The notes beneath the pieces are model-generated. The model worked only from the letters and a program-made list of their open reading frames with translations, was not told the DNA's origin and ran no database searches. The position numbers and the translations under genes are program-made. A stretch of 64,000 nt of DNA, taken from assembly GCF_037038585.1 (NCBI RefSeq), contig NC_092526.1:40683501-40747500 (forward strand), written 5' to 3'. Positions 35,272 to 47,040 of this stretch are shown one piece after another. Source of the stretch: Patagioenas fasciata. Lineage: Eukaryota; Chordata; Aves; Columbiformes; Columbidae. Every line of letters begins with the position of its first letter. Positions within the stretch are counted from its first letter, which is position 1.

Positions 35272-37471
35272 GTATGGTTATAATTACTGAATTTTCTTAG
35301 TAAAAACTGCTCATTGTTCTCACCCCTGCTAAACGTGTCCCTGCAGGGAAGGCAGGCATGTGGCTGTGAAAATCGTGAAAAACGTGGCCAGGTACTCAGA
35401 AGCAGCGCGTGCGGAAATCCAGGTGCTGGCGCATCTGAACACGTCGGACCCCAGCAGCACGTAGTAAGTACCGCGGCCGCTGCTCCGGGTCGGCTCAGAA
35501 ACCTCTGTGCCGTCAGGATTGGAGCATCACCCAACCTGCCGCAATCCGCACACTTCCCGCTTTTGCAGCCGCTGCGTCCAGATGTTGGAGTGGTTCGAGT
35601 ACCACGGACACGTCTGCATCGTCTTCGAGCTGCTGGGGCTCAGCACCTATGACTTCATTAAAGAGAACGGCTTTCTGCCGTTCCGGCTGGACCACATCAG
35701 GCAGATGGCGTATCAGATCTGCAAATCCGTGAACTGTGAGTGTGTTTCTTTTTTTGCTTTAGTTGTTAAAATTTGCTTTGCAGAATTTGCTAATGCATTT
35801 TGTTGTCTTGCAGTTTTGCATTTGAACAAGTTGACACATACAGATCTAAAACCGGAAAATATTTTATTTGTGAAATCTGACTACGTAGAAGAGTATAACC
35901 CCAAACTGGTACGTTGGTGTCCTTGTCCTCCCATCCCTCAGCTGCTGTCACATGGCTTTATTTGGTCACCTGCATCTGACCGTGTTTCCTTTCAGAGATG
36001 CGACGAGCGCACATTAAAAAACCCAGACATCAAAGTCGTGGACTTCGGGAGCGCAACATATGATGATGAGTATCACAGCACGATGGTGTCCACACGGCAT
36101 TACAGAGCTCCGGAGGTCATCCTGGGTCAGTGGCAATCTTGTGCCTCATGTTTTTTGTGTGCTACCCAAGTGTTGTGCATCTTGCTTGAGCCATTTGCCT
36201 GTTTGCAGTCTGGTCTAAACATGAACCTTCTGTATCTTTTCCCCAGCGCTGGGCTGGTCCCAGCCGTGCGACGTGTGGAGCATCGGCTGCATCCTCATCG
36301 AGTACTACCTGGGCTTCACCATGTTCCCAGTAGGTAACTGAGGGAACGCTCTGCTAAAAACTGCTGCGTTTGGCACAAAGGAGCTTGCTCAGCACATTTC
36401 TGCAGGTTGCTTTCAGGCAACGTTTTAGCAGCAGCTTGATACCAAGGCCACCCTATTAACGTTGTGAGATACAAGCTACACTAGTTATAGATGCAGCTTC
36501 ATCTGTCACCATCCTGCTCAAACACCTGCATTTTCATCCTGACTGTTGCTGAAACTTCACATTTATGAATGAAAAATAAGGCAGTGTCAAGGGAATAAAA
36601 ACCTCCAGTAATTTGTAACTTATTGCAGGAAACGATTACAGCCTTTTTGTTTCAATCTGAAATGCTTGCAGGGTACAGTCCAAAATGAAGTAAGGTTATT
36701 ATTGTGTGGGTCTGGATGAACTTCCTGTTGCAACACACAAAAACTCTCCGTTTCCCTCCAGACCCACGACAGCCGCGAACACCTGGCAATGATGGAACGA
36801 ATCCTGGGGCCTTTGCCAGACCACATGATCAAGAAAACCAGGTAATTACCTTTCTCCATGCCTGCACTGTATTTCCTTACCTTTTTGGGTTTTTTTACAT
36901 TGGTTATTAAACCAAAAGTTGAATCATTTAACTGAGATAAATATTTTTTTGCCCTATTTAACAAGCTGGCCACTCTGGTGGAATGTTCCCAGACAGCTCC
37001 CGAGCTGTGAATATGCTGATCAACTTTTAGGGAAGGGACAAAACAGAATCTTGGAATAACAAGCTCTGGTCTGTTTGTTTAAGGAAACGCAAGTATTTCC
37101 GCCATGAGCGGCTGGATTGGGATGAGCACAGTTCTGCTGGCAGATACGTCTCCAGGCACTGCAAGCCCCTGAAGGTAAGATGGCAGGGGAAAAGGCTTTG
37201 GGGAAGGGTGCTCTAAGTATTATTGTTAGATCACAAAACCCACCTTTTGTCATTTTTCTTCATGAAGGAATTAATGACCTGCCATGATCCTGAGCATGAG
37301 AACCTCTTTGACCTCATTGGGAAGATGCTAGAGTACGACCCAGCCAAGCGCATCACTCTGGAAGAGGCCCTGAAACATCCTTTCTTCTTCCCCCTGAAAC
37401 AGGACCTGTCCCCGATAGCTGAGCAGGTTGACACCACTGCCAGCCCACCAAAGAAACACAAGAAGTGTTGA
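32052..37471 (+). CDS. CLK1: CDC-like kinase 1 (LAMMER dual-specificity kinase)
   Basis: CLK1 is a nuclear kinase that phosphorylates SR proteins and so controls splicing. Exons: 32052-32194, 32699-32755 (57 nt, in-frame, possibly optional), 32810-32990, 34045-34135, 34555-34621, 35347-35463, 35569-35735, 35814-35908, 35996-36125, 36247-36329, 36762-36841, 37084-37174, 37268-37471. The total is 501 aa, or 482 without the 57-nt exon; human has 484. With that exon counted, landmarks are [19 protein letters not shown] (K188), HTDLKPEN (D285), [10 protein letters not shown] (D322), STRHYRAPE and the diagnostic EHLAMMER (383-390). The N-terminus is short, basic and Ser-rich (KRKRRSVS, then [13 protein letters not shown]). 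CLK1 rather than CLK4 is chosen because of its place between PPIL3 and BZW1. The C-terminus runs about 20 residues past the mammalian end and finishes PPKKHKKC. Confidence 0.95.
34272..34318 (+). promoter_or_regulatory. Long pyrimidine tract in the CLK1 intron after the 91-nt exon
   Basis: A run of about 40 bases made almost only of T and C lies in the intron between exons 34045-34135 and 34555-34621, well upstream of the usual 3' splice-site zone. It resembles a PTB-type binding platform. Any regulatory role is an inference. Confidence 0.45.
35080..35282 (+). repeat. AT-rich microsatellite (TA, ATGT and ATAC units) in a CLK1 intron
   Basis: About 200 bases of interrupted TA, TATG and ACAC tracts, with a final TA run at about 35250-35270. 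It is self-complementary over much of its length and explains the odd Tyr-, Ile- and Val-rich open frames on both strands. It lies 65 bases upstream of the exon at 35347. Confidence 0.9.
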
Positions 37472-37967
37472 GTGTCTGTTGTGTACAGGCAGTTTGTGTT
37501 TCTGGAGCAGCTGCTGGGCAGCTCTGGGTGGAACAGTCTCCCCCAGAACACGGAGCACCGGCTGGGACAGCCAGCAGGCCCAGCTGCACCACACAGCTGG
37601 AACTAAACGCCAAAGTCCTTGGGGAGCTGGACACCCCTCCAGACAGGTTATTGGGAGCACATGGGCCAGATACAAGTGTCACACAAGCCCAGTCCCTTCA
37701 GAGGCTTCTTAGTGTCAGCTGCAGACAGAACTGCCATAAATCCCCTTTACCCTATACTGTCTGCTTACCTATAGATAGAAGATCCAAGTGGTAAAATGGA
37801 TTTGATTGGGAAGGGCCTTAAATTACATTATTCCACTTGAAAATACAGGGCATACTATTTGGCTGAAAGGGACTTACTTTTTCATGCAGTTAGAAACTTT
37901 TCTGTAGCTAGCACCGTCATCATTTGGATTTAGTTCAAGAACAAGAAGATAACACCCTGGGACACTG

Positions 37968-38072
37968 TTAATCACAGTATCACAGCGTGTTTGGGATTGG
38001 AAGGGACCTCAGAAGATCATCTAGTCCAATCCCCCTGCCAGAGCAGGAACGCCTAGGTGAGGTCACACAGGA
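37968..38072 (-). mobile_element. CR1 3'-end fragment nested in an LTR
   Basis: The reverse complement reads the CR1 tail: GACCTCACCTAGGCGTTCCT, the GGATTGGACTAGATGATCTT block, CCCTTCCAATCCCAAAC and GTGATACTGTGAT. It is closest to the young copies at 47970 and 57378 but a little diverged. It interrupts LTR sequence that is continuous in the copy at 44512. Confidence 0.9.
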
Positions 38073-38327
38073 ACATGGTGGTTTTTTTCAAGGAACTATC
38101 CAGTTTGCAAGTTAGAACAAAGACCGTGTAAGAGCTCACGGTTCTCTTAGTTGTCCAAAAGCCAAGGTCTTTCTGCCTTTTTCCCTCTTCCCAGGGCTTG
38201 GCTGTTCAGGACCAGGCTGCTCAGTGCAGAGGGAAGTGCATTGAGTATCTTTTATATTTTCCACTTTTTATATATATCTATATGTATATATATGTATATT
38301 ATTAATGCTATATTAGTACTTTGTAAT

Positions 38328-38336
38328 TTTATTAAA
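38328..38336. terminator. Overlapping poly(A) signals on both strands, inside an LTR
   Basis: TTTATTAAA contains ATTAAA on the plus strand (38331-38336, for CLK1) and AATAAA on the minus strand (38328-38333, for BZW1). I found no AATAAA or ATTAAA on the plus strand between the CLK1 stop and this point, and no minus-strand AATAAA between here and the BZW1 stop at 38680. Weaker variants (CATAAA near 37735, AATACA near 37841) are alternatives for CLK1. Confidence 0.5.
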
Positions 38337-38679
38337 CTGTGTTCATCTCAGTCCAGCAGTTTGTCCCTTTCAATTCTCTCGTGTTAGGGGGTGGGTGGGA
38401 GGAGGGGCCAGTGAGTGGTTTGGGGGTTTTGCAAGCTGGGTTAAACGACAACCAATCTGACTGAAACGACAAATGCAGGTTAGCATTAATCTAGAATAGC
38501 TACTGAAACCACACCTTTAAAAACTCAACCCAGTATTTCAGTAGCTGTACAAAAAAAACTGTGAGAACTCCTGCATCGTGCTTGATACGGGAGAAAGGAC
38601 GTAAGAACCAGAAGGACACATGAGACAAGACACTTATCTACAGCTCCTGTTTCCTTTACTGAGGACAGAGTTTCACAGG

Positions 38680-41600
38680 TCAGTCACCCTCTTCACCTTC
38701 AGACTCCGACTCTGGAACAGAGAGACATGGTCACCAGCGGCTCAGCCCCCGGCCCCGGCCCACTGCTGTGGGACCTGTGGGCATTGTGCAGCCAGTGCGG
38801 GGGGAACACCCACGTCTAGAGAGGCAAATAACCCCCTCCACCCCCAAAACAAAGCATTATTGCACTAACATTCCCAAAATTAATAAGCTCATCTCGTGAG
38901 CTAAGCTGTTGTTACCTTCTTCAGCATTCTTGAGCCATTCAACAAACTTCTTCATCTGCTCCAGAAAAACGCTCTTTCCTTTTGCAAGATGCGCATCTTT
39001 GTACCACTTCAGGATGGGTTCTTCACTCAGCACTTCAGCTGCGAGATGTGCAAGAGCACAATTAACACCACAAACCACCCAAGAGCAGCTCCTGAGACCC
39101 CTCCCCGGCAGCCTTCACTCCCAGCCCCAGAGCAGCCCCAGCTCCTCCCAGACCTGCACCAGAACCATCTCTTTTAAAATCCTGACAACTGCATGTTCCC
39201 ACATGGCTGCTGGGGGTTTCTCAGAACTGCACTTCAAGTCTGGGGTGTTTCCCAGCTATTTGAGATGATGCACCTGAACGAAAGCTTCAGTCAACCACTA
39301 AGAACAGATGGAAGTTCTTGAAAGCCTGAAGTATACCACAGGAACTGTTAGGTTGGGGTGTTTTTAAAGTTTAAAAATATAATCTTTGATTTAACATGTT
39401 CCACAGGTGCACAGTGTGTTTTTCAGAGCCTACAGCATCCTAGAACGCCTTGGTGGTCTCAAATGTCCGCCTGTCCACAGGCAGCATTCAGAGAACCAAG
39501 AACGCACTGCCTTTCCCTCACATGAAAGGGCCAAGGAGCCTTCAAATCTAAACCTCCACCTTTGCTTTTTACTGCTCCATCTTTGCAAACACAAGGTAGA
39601 AAATTGTTCAGCTCATGAAGTGCAATTTTGGGGCACCCATCTTCCCCCTAAAGGACTGAAGCATTCTGCAAATAAAGGCTTTTAAAAACCAAACCCAACC
39701 CCCAATGCTCTACAAGCCCCCAGACTGCAACCCCCAGAAGGTACCTTTGTAGAAGAGCACCACTATTTTCTGGAAGGCCTTCATGAAGTGGATGTTGTCG
39801 TAACAGTACTCCTGAATCTTCAAGAGCAGTGTCAGCTCTGACTGCCCTTGGGTGGTAAAGGCAGCGAGGAGAGGGCTGTATTGCTGCAACAGGAACCACG
39901 CGTTGGCACACACAGCACAAGGATTTATCACCCAGCTAGAAGGTTTCACGCAGCTCCCACGAGACGCTGCTGAGGGACGTGCAACCAGAGCGCAGGAGCC
40001 TCCCTGCTCCTGCCCCAGCAGCTCCAACCGTCACCACCACTATGAGAATCCCCCGTCCAATGCTGTCGCTGCACTGGGGGCTGCAGGTTCTAACTCATTT
40101 CCAAGGGAGCTGGAGACAGAAGCCCAAGCCCGACCCAACAGGTGCACCAGTCCCTACTCAGTCATACCTTCAAGTGCTTAATGGCTTGTTCTGCTACCAG
40201 CTCCTCCTTTTTGTTCCATTCCACTGTGCTCATCACGCTTGACCAGATTATGGCTACCACAGTCTGTTCTGAGATGTTGTTCTTCTTCATCTCTTCCTTC
40301 ACGTACAAGATTATCTGCCAGTTAGAATAAAAGAGTCAATGCACGGGCCACGTATGACACTGAGCTAAATTTAAACTTCCATTCTAAAGCCTTCAGAACC
40401 ACAAACATCCCTCCTGATCACACAGCCATTCAGGACATTAAGGAAAGTCTATGGAGGAAACACCAAAACACCCTGGGCCTAATTTTGAACACTGAGCTCT
40501 CAGTAATAATTAAGGTCAGTATTTAATTAGGTATGTATCATCAAATTAGTATTAGATGCTATTGTATTTCAGATAATTTGAGCTAAATTCCTACAGAAAA
40601 AAAAAGGAAAACAAAAAACAAAACCCAATCACCTACACCTTGTCTACAGACAAACACTCACATCCTTGAACGGATCTCCCCGCGACATCTGCTCCTGCAG
40701 TTCTTTCTGCAGCTCTTTGCGAGCTCCTATGGTTTGCTGGTTCCGAACGTACTCGGAAAGTTCTTTTAGTCCCGCTTCAGTGAAGTACTTGGAGAAGTGT
40801 TCAACACTTTGTTTGTTGGCTGGGAAGAGTTCCTGAAAGCAAAGTTTACAACAACTCTCTCAAAAAAGAAATGCGTGTTGAGTACTTTGCTGGCAAATGC
40901 TATTTCCTAAACTGTCTGATGCGGTAAATGAGTAATTTCCATGGTACTCACCATCAGCCTGTTATCCATGTTTACTTTGCGAAGACTGACAGCCACCGCA
41001 TTAATATCTTTCTCATTTATCCATGATTTGAACAGTTTGACCGCAAAAGCTGCAGAAACACCTGTGCAACAAGAACAGTAATGTCACTGCAGTTCAAACC
41101 CAAGGGAATCGTGAGGCCTGAGAGCACCGGGCACCTGGTTTGCCAGAGCCTGAGTACTGGACTCAGCCCTCCTTGCTGGAATCCAGAAATGAGCCTGAAG
41201 ATGTGATGCACCTTCTGCATCCAGAAAGGTGCCTCTCCAAAACACCTCTCCCTTGCTGGGCACACCAGCACCAGCAGCCCCAGGGTCATGCAGGGAAGGC
41301 CTACACACAGGCTTTCTGCAGAAACCTGAAGCCTTAGCAAGACCTTCCAGGTTGTGGGGCAGCCTGCTTACCTTTGCTGCTCCTGTAGTAAATCTGCCAC
41401 CAGATGAACCCAGTGTAATGTCATCACAACGTCCCACCGCCCTTAGCTAAAGGAGGAGCTGGGCACCACTCACCTTCTTTAACCAAGTTCTCGTTGTACA
41501 GGCTGTTGAGGATGGAGGCGTTGAGCGTGCCGTTGGCCAGCAGAATGCCCGTCAGCATGGCCAGCTTGTTCCGCTCTGACTCCGAGAACCCTTTCAGGAA

Positions 41601-44600
41601 TAGCAGCAGCTGCAGGAGCAAGTCACAAGAGTTGCCATAAAAAAGTCCATCTCTCACCAATGCTTTGTTACCGCCTCCACGTCAGACACTCTGGTTTGCG
41701 TCCCGCTGTTCGACTGGCAGCCTTCCCCACCACTCGCCCAAGCAAGCTGTTCTATTAACTGCTGAAGTGTTCTGTTTTAATAATCCACTGTGGAACTCTT
41801 CTGTCTAGAGTGATTAACTAGCAGAATTAGGTTTATGTGTCTGCTGGTAAGGACCTACTCCATACCTTTTTGACTTCGTCTTCAAAGCCTTTCTCCAGGT
41901 ACTTGTAACGCCTGATTAGCTTGTTAAAAACCTAAAAAAATACAGAGTTTGTTGTTTGTTTTTGCTCTGAACTATCATTTAATTAGAATTCAAAAAACAC
42001 AAGTTCAGTACAGTTGGTCTGAACTCTCTTGAGCACTCTTAGGTTAGAACAGTGCTACTCTACCTCTTTAAGTCATGCGTTATTTTTACCTGAACTTTCC
42101 ACTACGCAAACATTTCATTTTTGACTACTAAACAGTCTGAAGTTAAACCACACCAATTTCAGAACTAACCTGAGCAAATGCTTGCATGGTTTCTAGGTCT
42201 TCCTGTGCTGCAAACACACAGACGTTTGTGCGTGTCATATCATCTGCCAGGGTGCCGCCTGGGGCTAGAAGAAGAGTTTCGGCGTTAGTGGCGTCGCTCC
42301 CCAGTGCGAGCACCGAGGAGCCTCTGAACAGTGAGAATTCCAAAACATGCAACGCGTTGTCTTTTCATGACAGACTGGATCGCTGGAGACACCCCAACAT
42401 TCCCATTTGCTCCACTGCTCTAGTGGAACCTTAACATCGGTCGCTTAGATATGAACATTTCAATATTCTGACCCCCGAGTGCTAACTGGATTGGCAACAC
42501 ATCCTGTTTACACATGGGTAAGTTAACGTGACCACACAAGCTCCTCTGCCCTTAAAGGGCTTCATCCCAGCACATGCCTTTTGAGTGTCTGCTGCAACAG
42601 CGCTGCTTTCTAAGAGCCATTTAAATAAGTCACAACAGGAGATTAATCATTTATGTTCCACAGTCAGTGCCCCAGAGATGAGCTCGAAACTTCAGTCTTG
42701 CAAGGCACTTCAGCTTTTTAGCTGCTAATGGGGAGATGCTGCTCCACCACCCCTCTCCAGTTTAATACAGGTGTCTGGCAGCCAGGCTGCTTCACTAACT
42801 GGGGTGAATTCAAGTCACCAGCTCCAGAAACCCTCATCACCAACTTCTTTTCTGTATTAGAAACATGACTTGAGAGATGAAGACAAGCATTAGTGGTAAG
42901 AATATTAAAAAGTGGTACAACAAAAGGATCACAGAATCATTTTGGTTGCAAGAGACTTTTAAGATCAGAGTCCACGCACTGTCCCTCATCTCCGTCTGTT
43001 CAACCCCTGCAGGGATGGTGACTCCACCACTTAATGCCAGTTTTCATTTTGGCCTTGTCTGACTCAAGATCAAAGCTCATCTACTTAGCTGCTTGTTACA
43101 GAGGAGCTGAGTAAGACGCCTGTATCACCATTAATGCATTAACTTCCTCACGCAGTATGCACTGGCTTGAATGTGAACCCACAGGTTCAGTCAAGCAGAA
43201 AACGCAAAGTCCAAATCTAGAAGTATCACATTTTGTTTTACTGCTTTTCAACCCAATTTAGCTTTATTTACTCCTTACCAAGCCAGCAAGCAGCCATTCT
43301 GCTCTTTGCTCTTTACACACTGTGCATGTGAGTTTACAAGATCTTGCGTCACCACGTTTCACTTCCTCAGTTCCCCGTATTTTCTTGTGCCTCAACCACC
43401 ATCTCATTTCCCACACCCTGACATGCTGGAGACCATGACCCCGCTGTTGCCAACAAGTGATTTTTAACAGCATTTCCAAGCCTAAGCACAGCAGATTCTT
43501 CCATAAACAATACTGCTTTCCAAAATAACAGGGCGAGGTGCAAGGAGCACAGAATCACGCCAGAATCTTTCAGGGCAACTCTGCTGGCCTTGCAACTGCA
43601 GAACACAGACCCCAAACCACCATTCATCTGTCGCACCAGCAGGAGGGAACTTGACTACAAAGTCAAGATCCTCTCCTAGTTAAAAAGAAAAACAAAATCC
43701 AATATATTTTCCTTTAAGCCAAGTTTGTTCAGTCTGTGCTTTCAAGAACGCAAACAGTCTCAAGCACTAGTGCGACAGAGCATACAGCGTATTTCTACAG
43801 TAACCTGATTGCTCAGTTAGTCACCAAAATGGGCCCACAGGTAACTTAAACACTGTTCTATACAGGTAACGGGCTCTTCAGCAGCTTTTTCACACATAAA
43901 CAAAACTGAGCTTTTGTATAATCAAGTGAATGAAGGCTGACAGTAGCCCCCAAAGAGACTCACCCAGCATTCCACCAGCCACCAGGATGTCAAACAGCGT
44001 TTCTGCATAGCGGCGATAGTCAAGTTTTGCACCAGAAGCATCAAGAAACTTTGCTACTGCCTCCAAGTCAGTGCCGGTTTCAGTTAAACCTTGAATAATA
44101 CAGTCCTGGAACTGAGTAGGGTCAAACCTCTCTTTTTCATCTGTAAAGACAAAGCATCGAAATGAAGTTGCCACACAGAGCTGTTTCAGTTTCGAAGTTT
44201 GTTGTTTTAACATTATTATTTAAAAAAACCAAAACCCACACCACACAAAGCCCAGAAAATTTGCACTGGCAAGCCCATTCCAGTCTTCCAAGACAACTGA
44301 TATTAATGAGCACAAACAGTGACCTAACAGCGTAGCCTAGTTAGGTTATCAGCCCTTCTGTGAGGAACACACGAGTGTCCTCGTGGTCAACGCAGGTATC
44401 GACACACTGGGAACAGCTGGTGGAAGTCTGGAAATACTGGATCAGTTATTTTCCAGGACAGAACCACAAAACTCATGGCTAGTGCAGAGGTCCTTGGAAG
44501 CCAAACAATAGTGTGCTGGTTTGACTGAAAATGGATTGATTTTCTCCACGCAGTTAGAAACCTTTCTTTTCCATAGCTAGCACGCTCATTATTTGGACTT

Positions 44601-46146
44601 AGTTTGAGAACAAGAAGATGACAGCCCAACACAGAGTTAATGTTTTTAATTGCACTGGTCTGAGAGCCAAGGACACTCTGAGCTCTGCCCACAGGTGTGA
44701 GGCATTGAGGAACAGAATGGATTGACTGACGCCCAGACTGATCAATGAGAGTATTCCAGCCCATTAGCATCATGCTAACCATTTCAGGAGTCAGGGCCCT
44801 CCATGGCTCAGACTCTTTCGCTTTCTCTTGCTCTGGGGAGCAGCTGGGGCAATTTCGGTCAGGATGTTTAGTCCAGACTTTTGCCATTTTGCAGAGGCCT
44901 TTGGGCTGTTCTGCATTTTTCCTTTTTTCTGTCTTTTAGATCAGCTGTTCAGGACTGGGATATCACTTTCTGGGACTGGCTGCTTAGAGTGGACAGAGCT
45001 CATGGAGAATTGTCTTGAGTATCTTTTATTTCTATTATACATATATATATATTTACTAGTAATGTATCAGTATTCTGGTATTTTATTAAACTGCGTTTAT
45101 CTCAATCCAAGTTCCTCTCTTGTGATTTCTCTCACCTATTGGAGGAGGAGGCGAGTGAGCAGCTATCGTGGTTGTATTGCCAGCTCGGGTTAAACCATGA
45201 CATATGGTTAAATGCTTAAAAAGAAACAAAACCCCAGAATACCAGCATTTAATATGCCGGACAGACTAAATCCAGCTCTTTCACTTAACAGTTTCTCAAG
45301 GTACTTTAACATTAAAACAGGTTCTCCAAGTCAACATACACTTCTGTACAACTTAATTACTACTTCAGTATGTACAGCATCTTCAGTGTTGTCAGTTTGA
45401 GCTGGAACACTGAGAGCGCATTAATAAAACAGTTTGAAACAGGAACTCTAAGAGCGGTCCCCACTTCTCTTTGAGTTCAAGTAAACACCACCAAAACACT
45501 TAAACTACCCCTCACCTCTTCAGTCATCAACTCTTCTTACGTGAGTGCACATACAGAGATATGGAACGTGCACATCCCACACATTAGAGGGTTTTGTTTG
45601 TTGGGCACAGCGTGGTAGGGTCTTTTATGTGTGTGCATGTGGGGTTGTACTTTTTTTCTTTGTGGTTTGGTTTTTGGTTGGTTGGTCGTGGTTTATTTTG
45701 GTTGGTTGGTTAAGGGGACAAAGCAACTTTTATCCAGTAGCTAGCACTGAAATTCCTACTGGGTTAGATGGTCCTGGAGCTGCCCTGTAAGTCAGGAGCA
45801 CTCAATACTTCTGCTGTCAGGCTTAATACACTCAGCTGTTCTAGCACAACCATTTCTTAAGCCAAGGTTATCAATGTAAATTCAACTACAATTCTTATTG
45901 CCAAAAATTTTGCACTAGTTCAGAGAACATTCTAGCACCCAGAGTTAGCCTCAAGACTTTGTAATTGTCTGTAGTGCGGTCTCCTTTAAAACGTGTATGA
46001 GAAGAGCACGAAAGTATTGTTGTTTCATTGACAAAAACCCGACTTTTTACCGGGGGGTTTCTACAAAAGGCGGCTGCCTTACCTCTCTTCCTGGTTTTAA
46101 AACGCTGGCCCGATAGCGTCGGCTTCTGCGGCTTTTGATTATTCAT
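38680..46146 (-). CDS. BZW1: BZW1 / eIF5-mimic protein 2 (bZIP and W2 domains 1)
   Basis: This translation regulator resembles the C-terminal half of eIF5, binds eIF2 and eIF3, and raises the stringency of start-codon choice. Eleven coding exons on the minus strand (46146-46083, 44140-43964, 42264-42170, 41931-41866, 41609-41474, 41061-40952, 40832-40662, 40314-40168, 39883-39745, 39038-38916, 38711-38680) join in phase to 419 aa, exactly the human length. It starts [16 protein letters not shown]. The body is nearly identical to human ([38 protein letters not shown]). The C-terminal W2 domain (about 250-410) includes [17 protein letters not shown] and [12 protein letters not shown]. The end [10 protein letters not shown] is acidic, as W2 proteins require. 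The frame continues upstream only to a GTG, so the ATG at 46146 is the start. Its context is poor, with T at -3 and A at +4. Confidence 0.97.
42928..43040 (-). mobile_element. CR1 3'-end fragment in BZW1 intron 2
   Basis: The plus strand reads a typical reversed CR1 tail (ATCACAGAATCATTTTGGTT, then AAGATCAGAGTCCA, then GGATGGTGACTCCACCAC). It is short, diverged and old, and sense with respect to BZW1. Confidence 0.7.
44512..45202 (+). mobile_element. Solo LTR in BZW1 intron 1, antisense to the gene
   Basis: An element of about 690 bp begins TGTGCTGGTTTGACTG and ends TTAAACCATGACA, with TG...CA ends. It has a TATA-like run near 45040-45052 and the TTTTATTAAACTG block shared with the LTR at 37851. 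No internal viral sequence is present. The flanking 5-mers do not match convincingly, so the ends or the target copy have decayed. It looks like the better preserved of the two family members here. ERV class is uncertain, perhaps ERVL-like. Confidence 0.8.
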
Positions 46147-46149
46147 AAA

Positions 46150-47040
46150 AGACACGCTACGAGGAAGCAGAACGCGCCTCAGTTGGCTGCGAAGGAGCCG
46201 CCCGGCGCGGCCTCCGCCCCGCTCCCCGTCGGCTCCCGCCCCGCTCCCGGCCCGGCCTCCCGCCCCCGCCGGCCGCTCCCCCTTCCACCCCGGCCTCCAT
46301 GTTCCCCGCGCTCAGCCCCGCACGCAGCGGGCCCGGCCGGGCGGGGCCTCTCCCCACACCGGCGCTCCGGTGCCCGTGTGGGGAAGATGGAGAACGAGGC
46401 TCCGCTCCTCTCCTCTCCTCTCCTCGCCTCTCCCCTCCCCCTCCCTCCCTCCGCCTCCACACGAGCACGACCCGGCCTGGCTCGGCTCGAAGGCAGCCGG
46501 CCCCACCACCCCCCGGCCGCGCACGGCGGCCGCCCCGGCCCGTCTCCTCACCGACTTTAAGGCAGAGAGAAAACGGCGGAGCGGCCAAGAGCGGAGAGCG
46601 GGCGAGCCGGGGCGGTGGAGCGAGCGGAGCGGAACCGACGCCAGAGGAACAGGGGAGGGCCGCGCTCGCGCCCCGCCCTGCACGGCCCATCCTGTCCACG
46701 GGGGGGGGAAGGGGTCGGACTGCCCTGGCGCCGCCTGCTCCCAACCGCCCGCCCTGCGCTGCGGACCCCTCTCCGCGGGAGTGAGCGCGTCCAGCCTGAG
46801 CCCTCGTGATTCGTCGTCACACACCATGGGCTGCCGGGTGCTCCCGCGGGGAGGCGCGCATGGGGGGCGGTGCCGGGCGGGAGCGGCGCCGGGGCGGCTC
46901 TGCCGGGGAACGGAGCTGCCACAAACCTCACCGAGCAGCCCGCCAGCCCCGGGCAGCGTCCGCCGGCAGAGCCGACGCAGCTCGGCCATGAGCCCGTTTC
47001 CAAAGGGCCGTACGTCCGCTTGCAAAAAAAGCGCCGAGCT
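46150..47040 (-). promoter_or_regulatory. BZW1: CpG-island promoter and 5' UTR of BZW1
   Basis: About 890 bases of very GC- and CpG-rich DNA start directly upstream of the BZW1 ATG, which needs no separate splice to reach it. On the minus strand it includes a purine-rich G-run cluster (46432-46449). Open frames of more than 200 codons on both strands here show no recognisable protein and reflect composition. Confidence 0.8.

Larger units (their letters stand above)
37851..38450 (+). mobile_element. Old solo LTR between CLK1 and BZW1, split by a CR1
   Basis: The segment is collinear with the LTR at 44512-45202: GCAGTTAGAAAC, the GCTAGCAC block, AGAACAAGAAGAT, GAGTATCTTTTAT, TTTTATTAAACTG and the end GGGTTAAACGACA. 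It is clearly diverged from that copy and has no internal viral sequence. A CR1 fragment (37968-38072) lies inside it and is therefore younger. The two LTR copies are separate insertions, not the ends of one provirus. Confidence 0.8.

Noticed and set aside
35068-35534. Tyr- and Ile-rich open frames on both strands
   Set aside because: They are translations of an AT microsatellite in a CLK1 intron.
32052-37471. CLK4 or CLK2 instead of CLK1
   Set aside because: The kinase core is close to both CLK1 and CLK4, but position between PPIL3 and BZW1 and the exon structure favour CLK1.
37851-45202. A provirus between the related LTRs at 37851 and 44512
   Set aside because: The DNA between them is the BZW1 gene, and the two LTRs are clearly diverged from each other. 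They are separate solo insertions.
46147-46155. BZW1 starting three codons earlier
   Set aside because: That codon is GTG; the ATG at 46146 matches the known MNNQK start.
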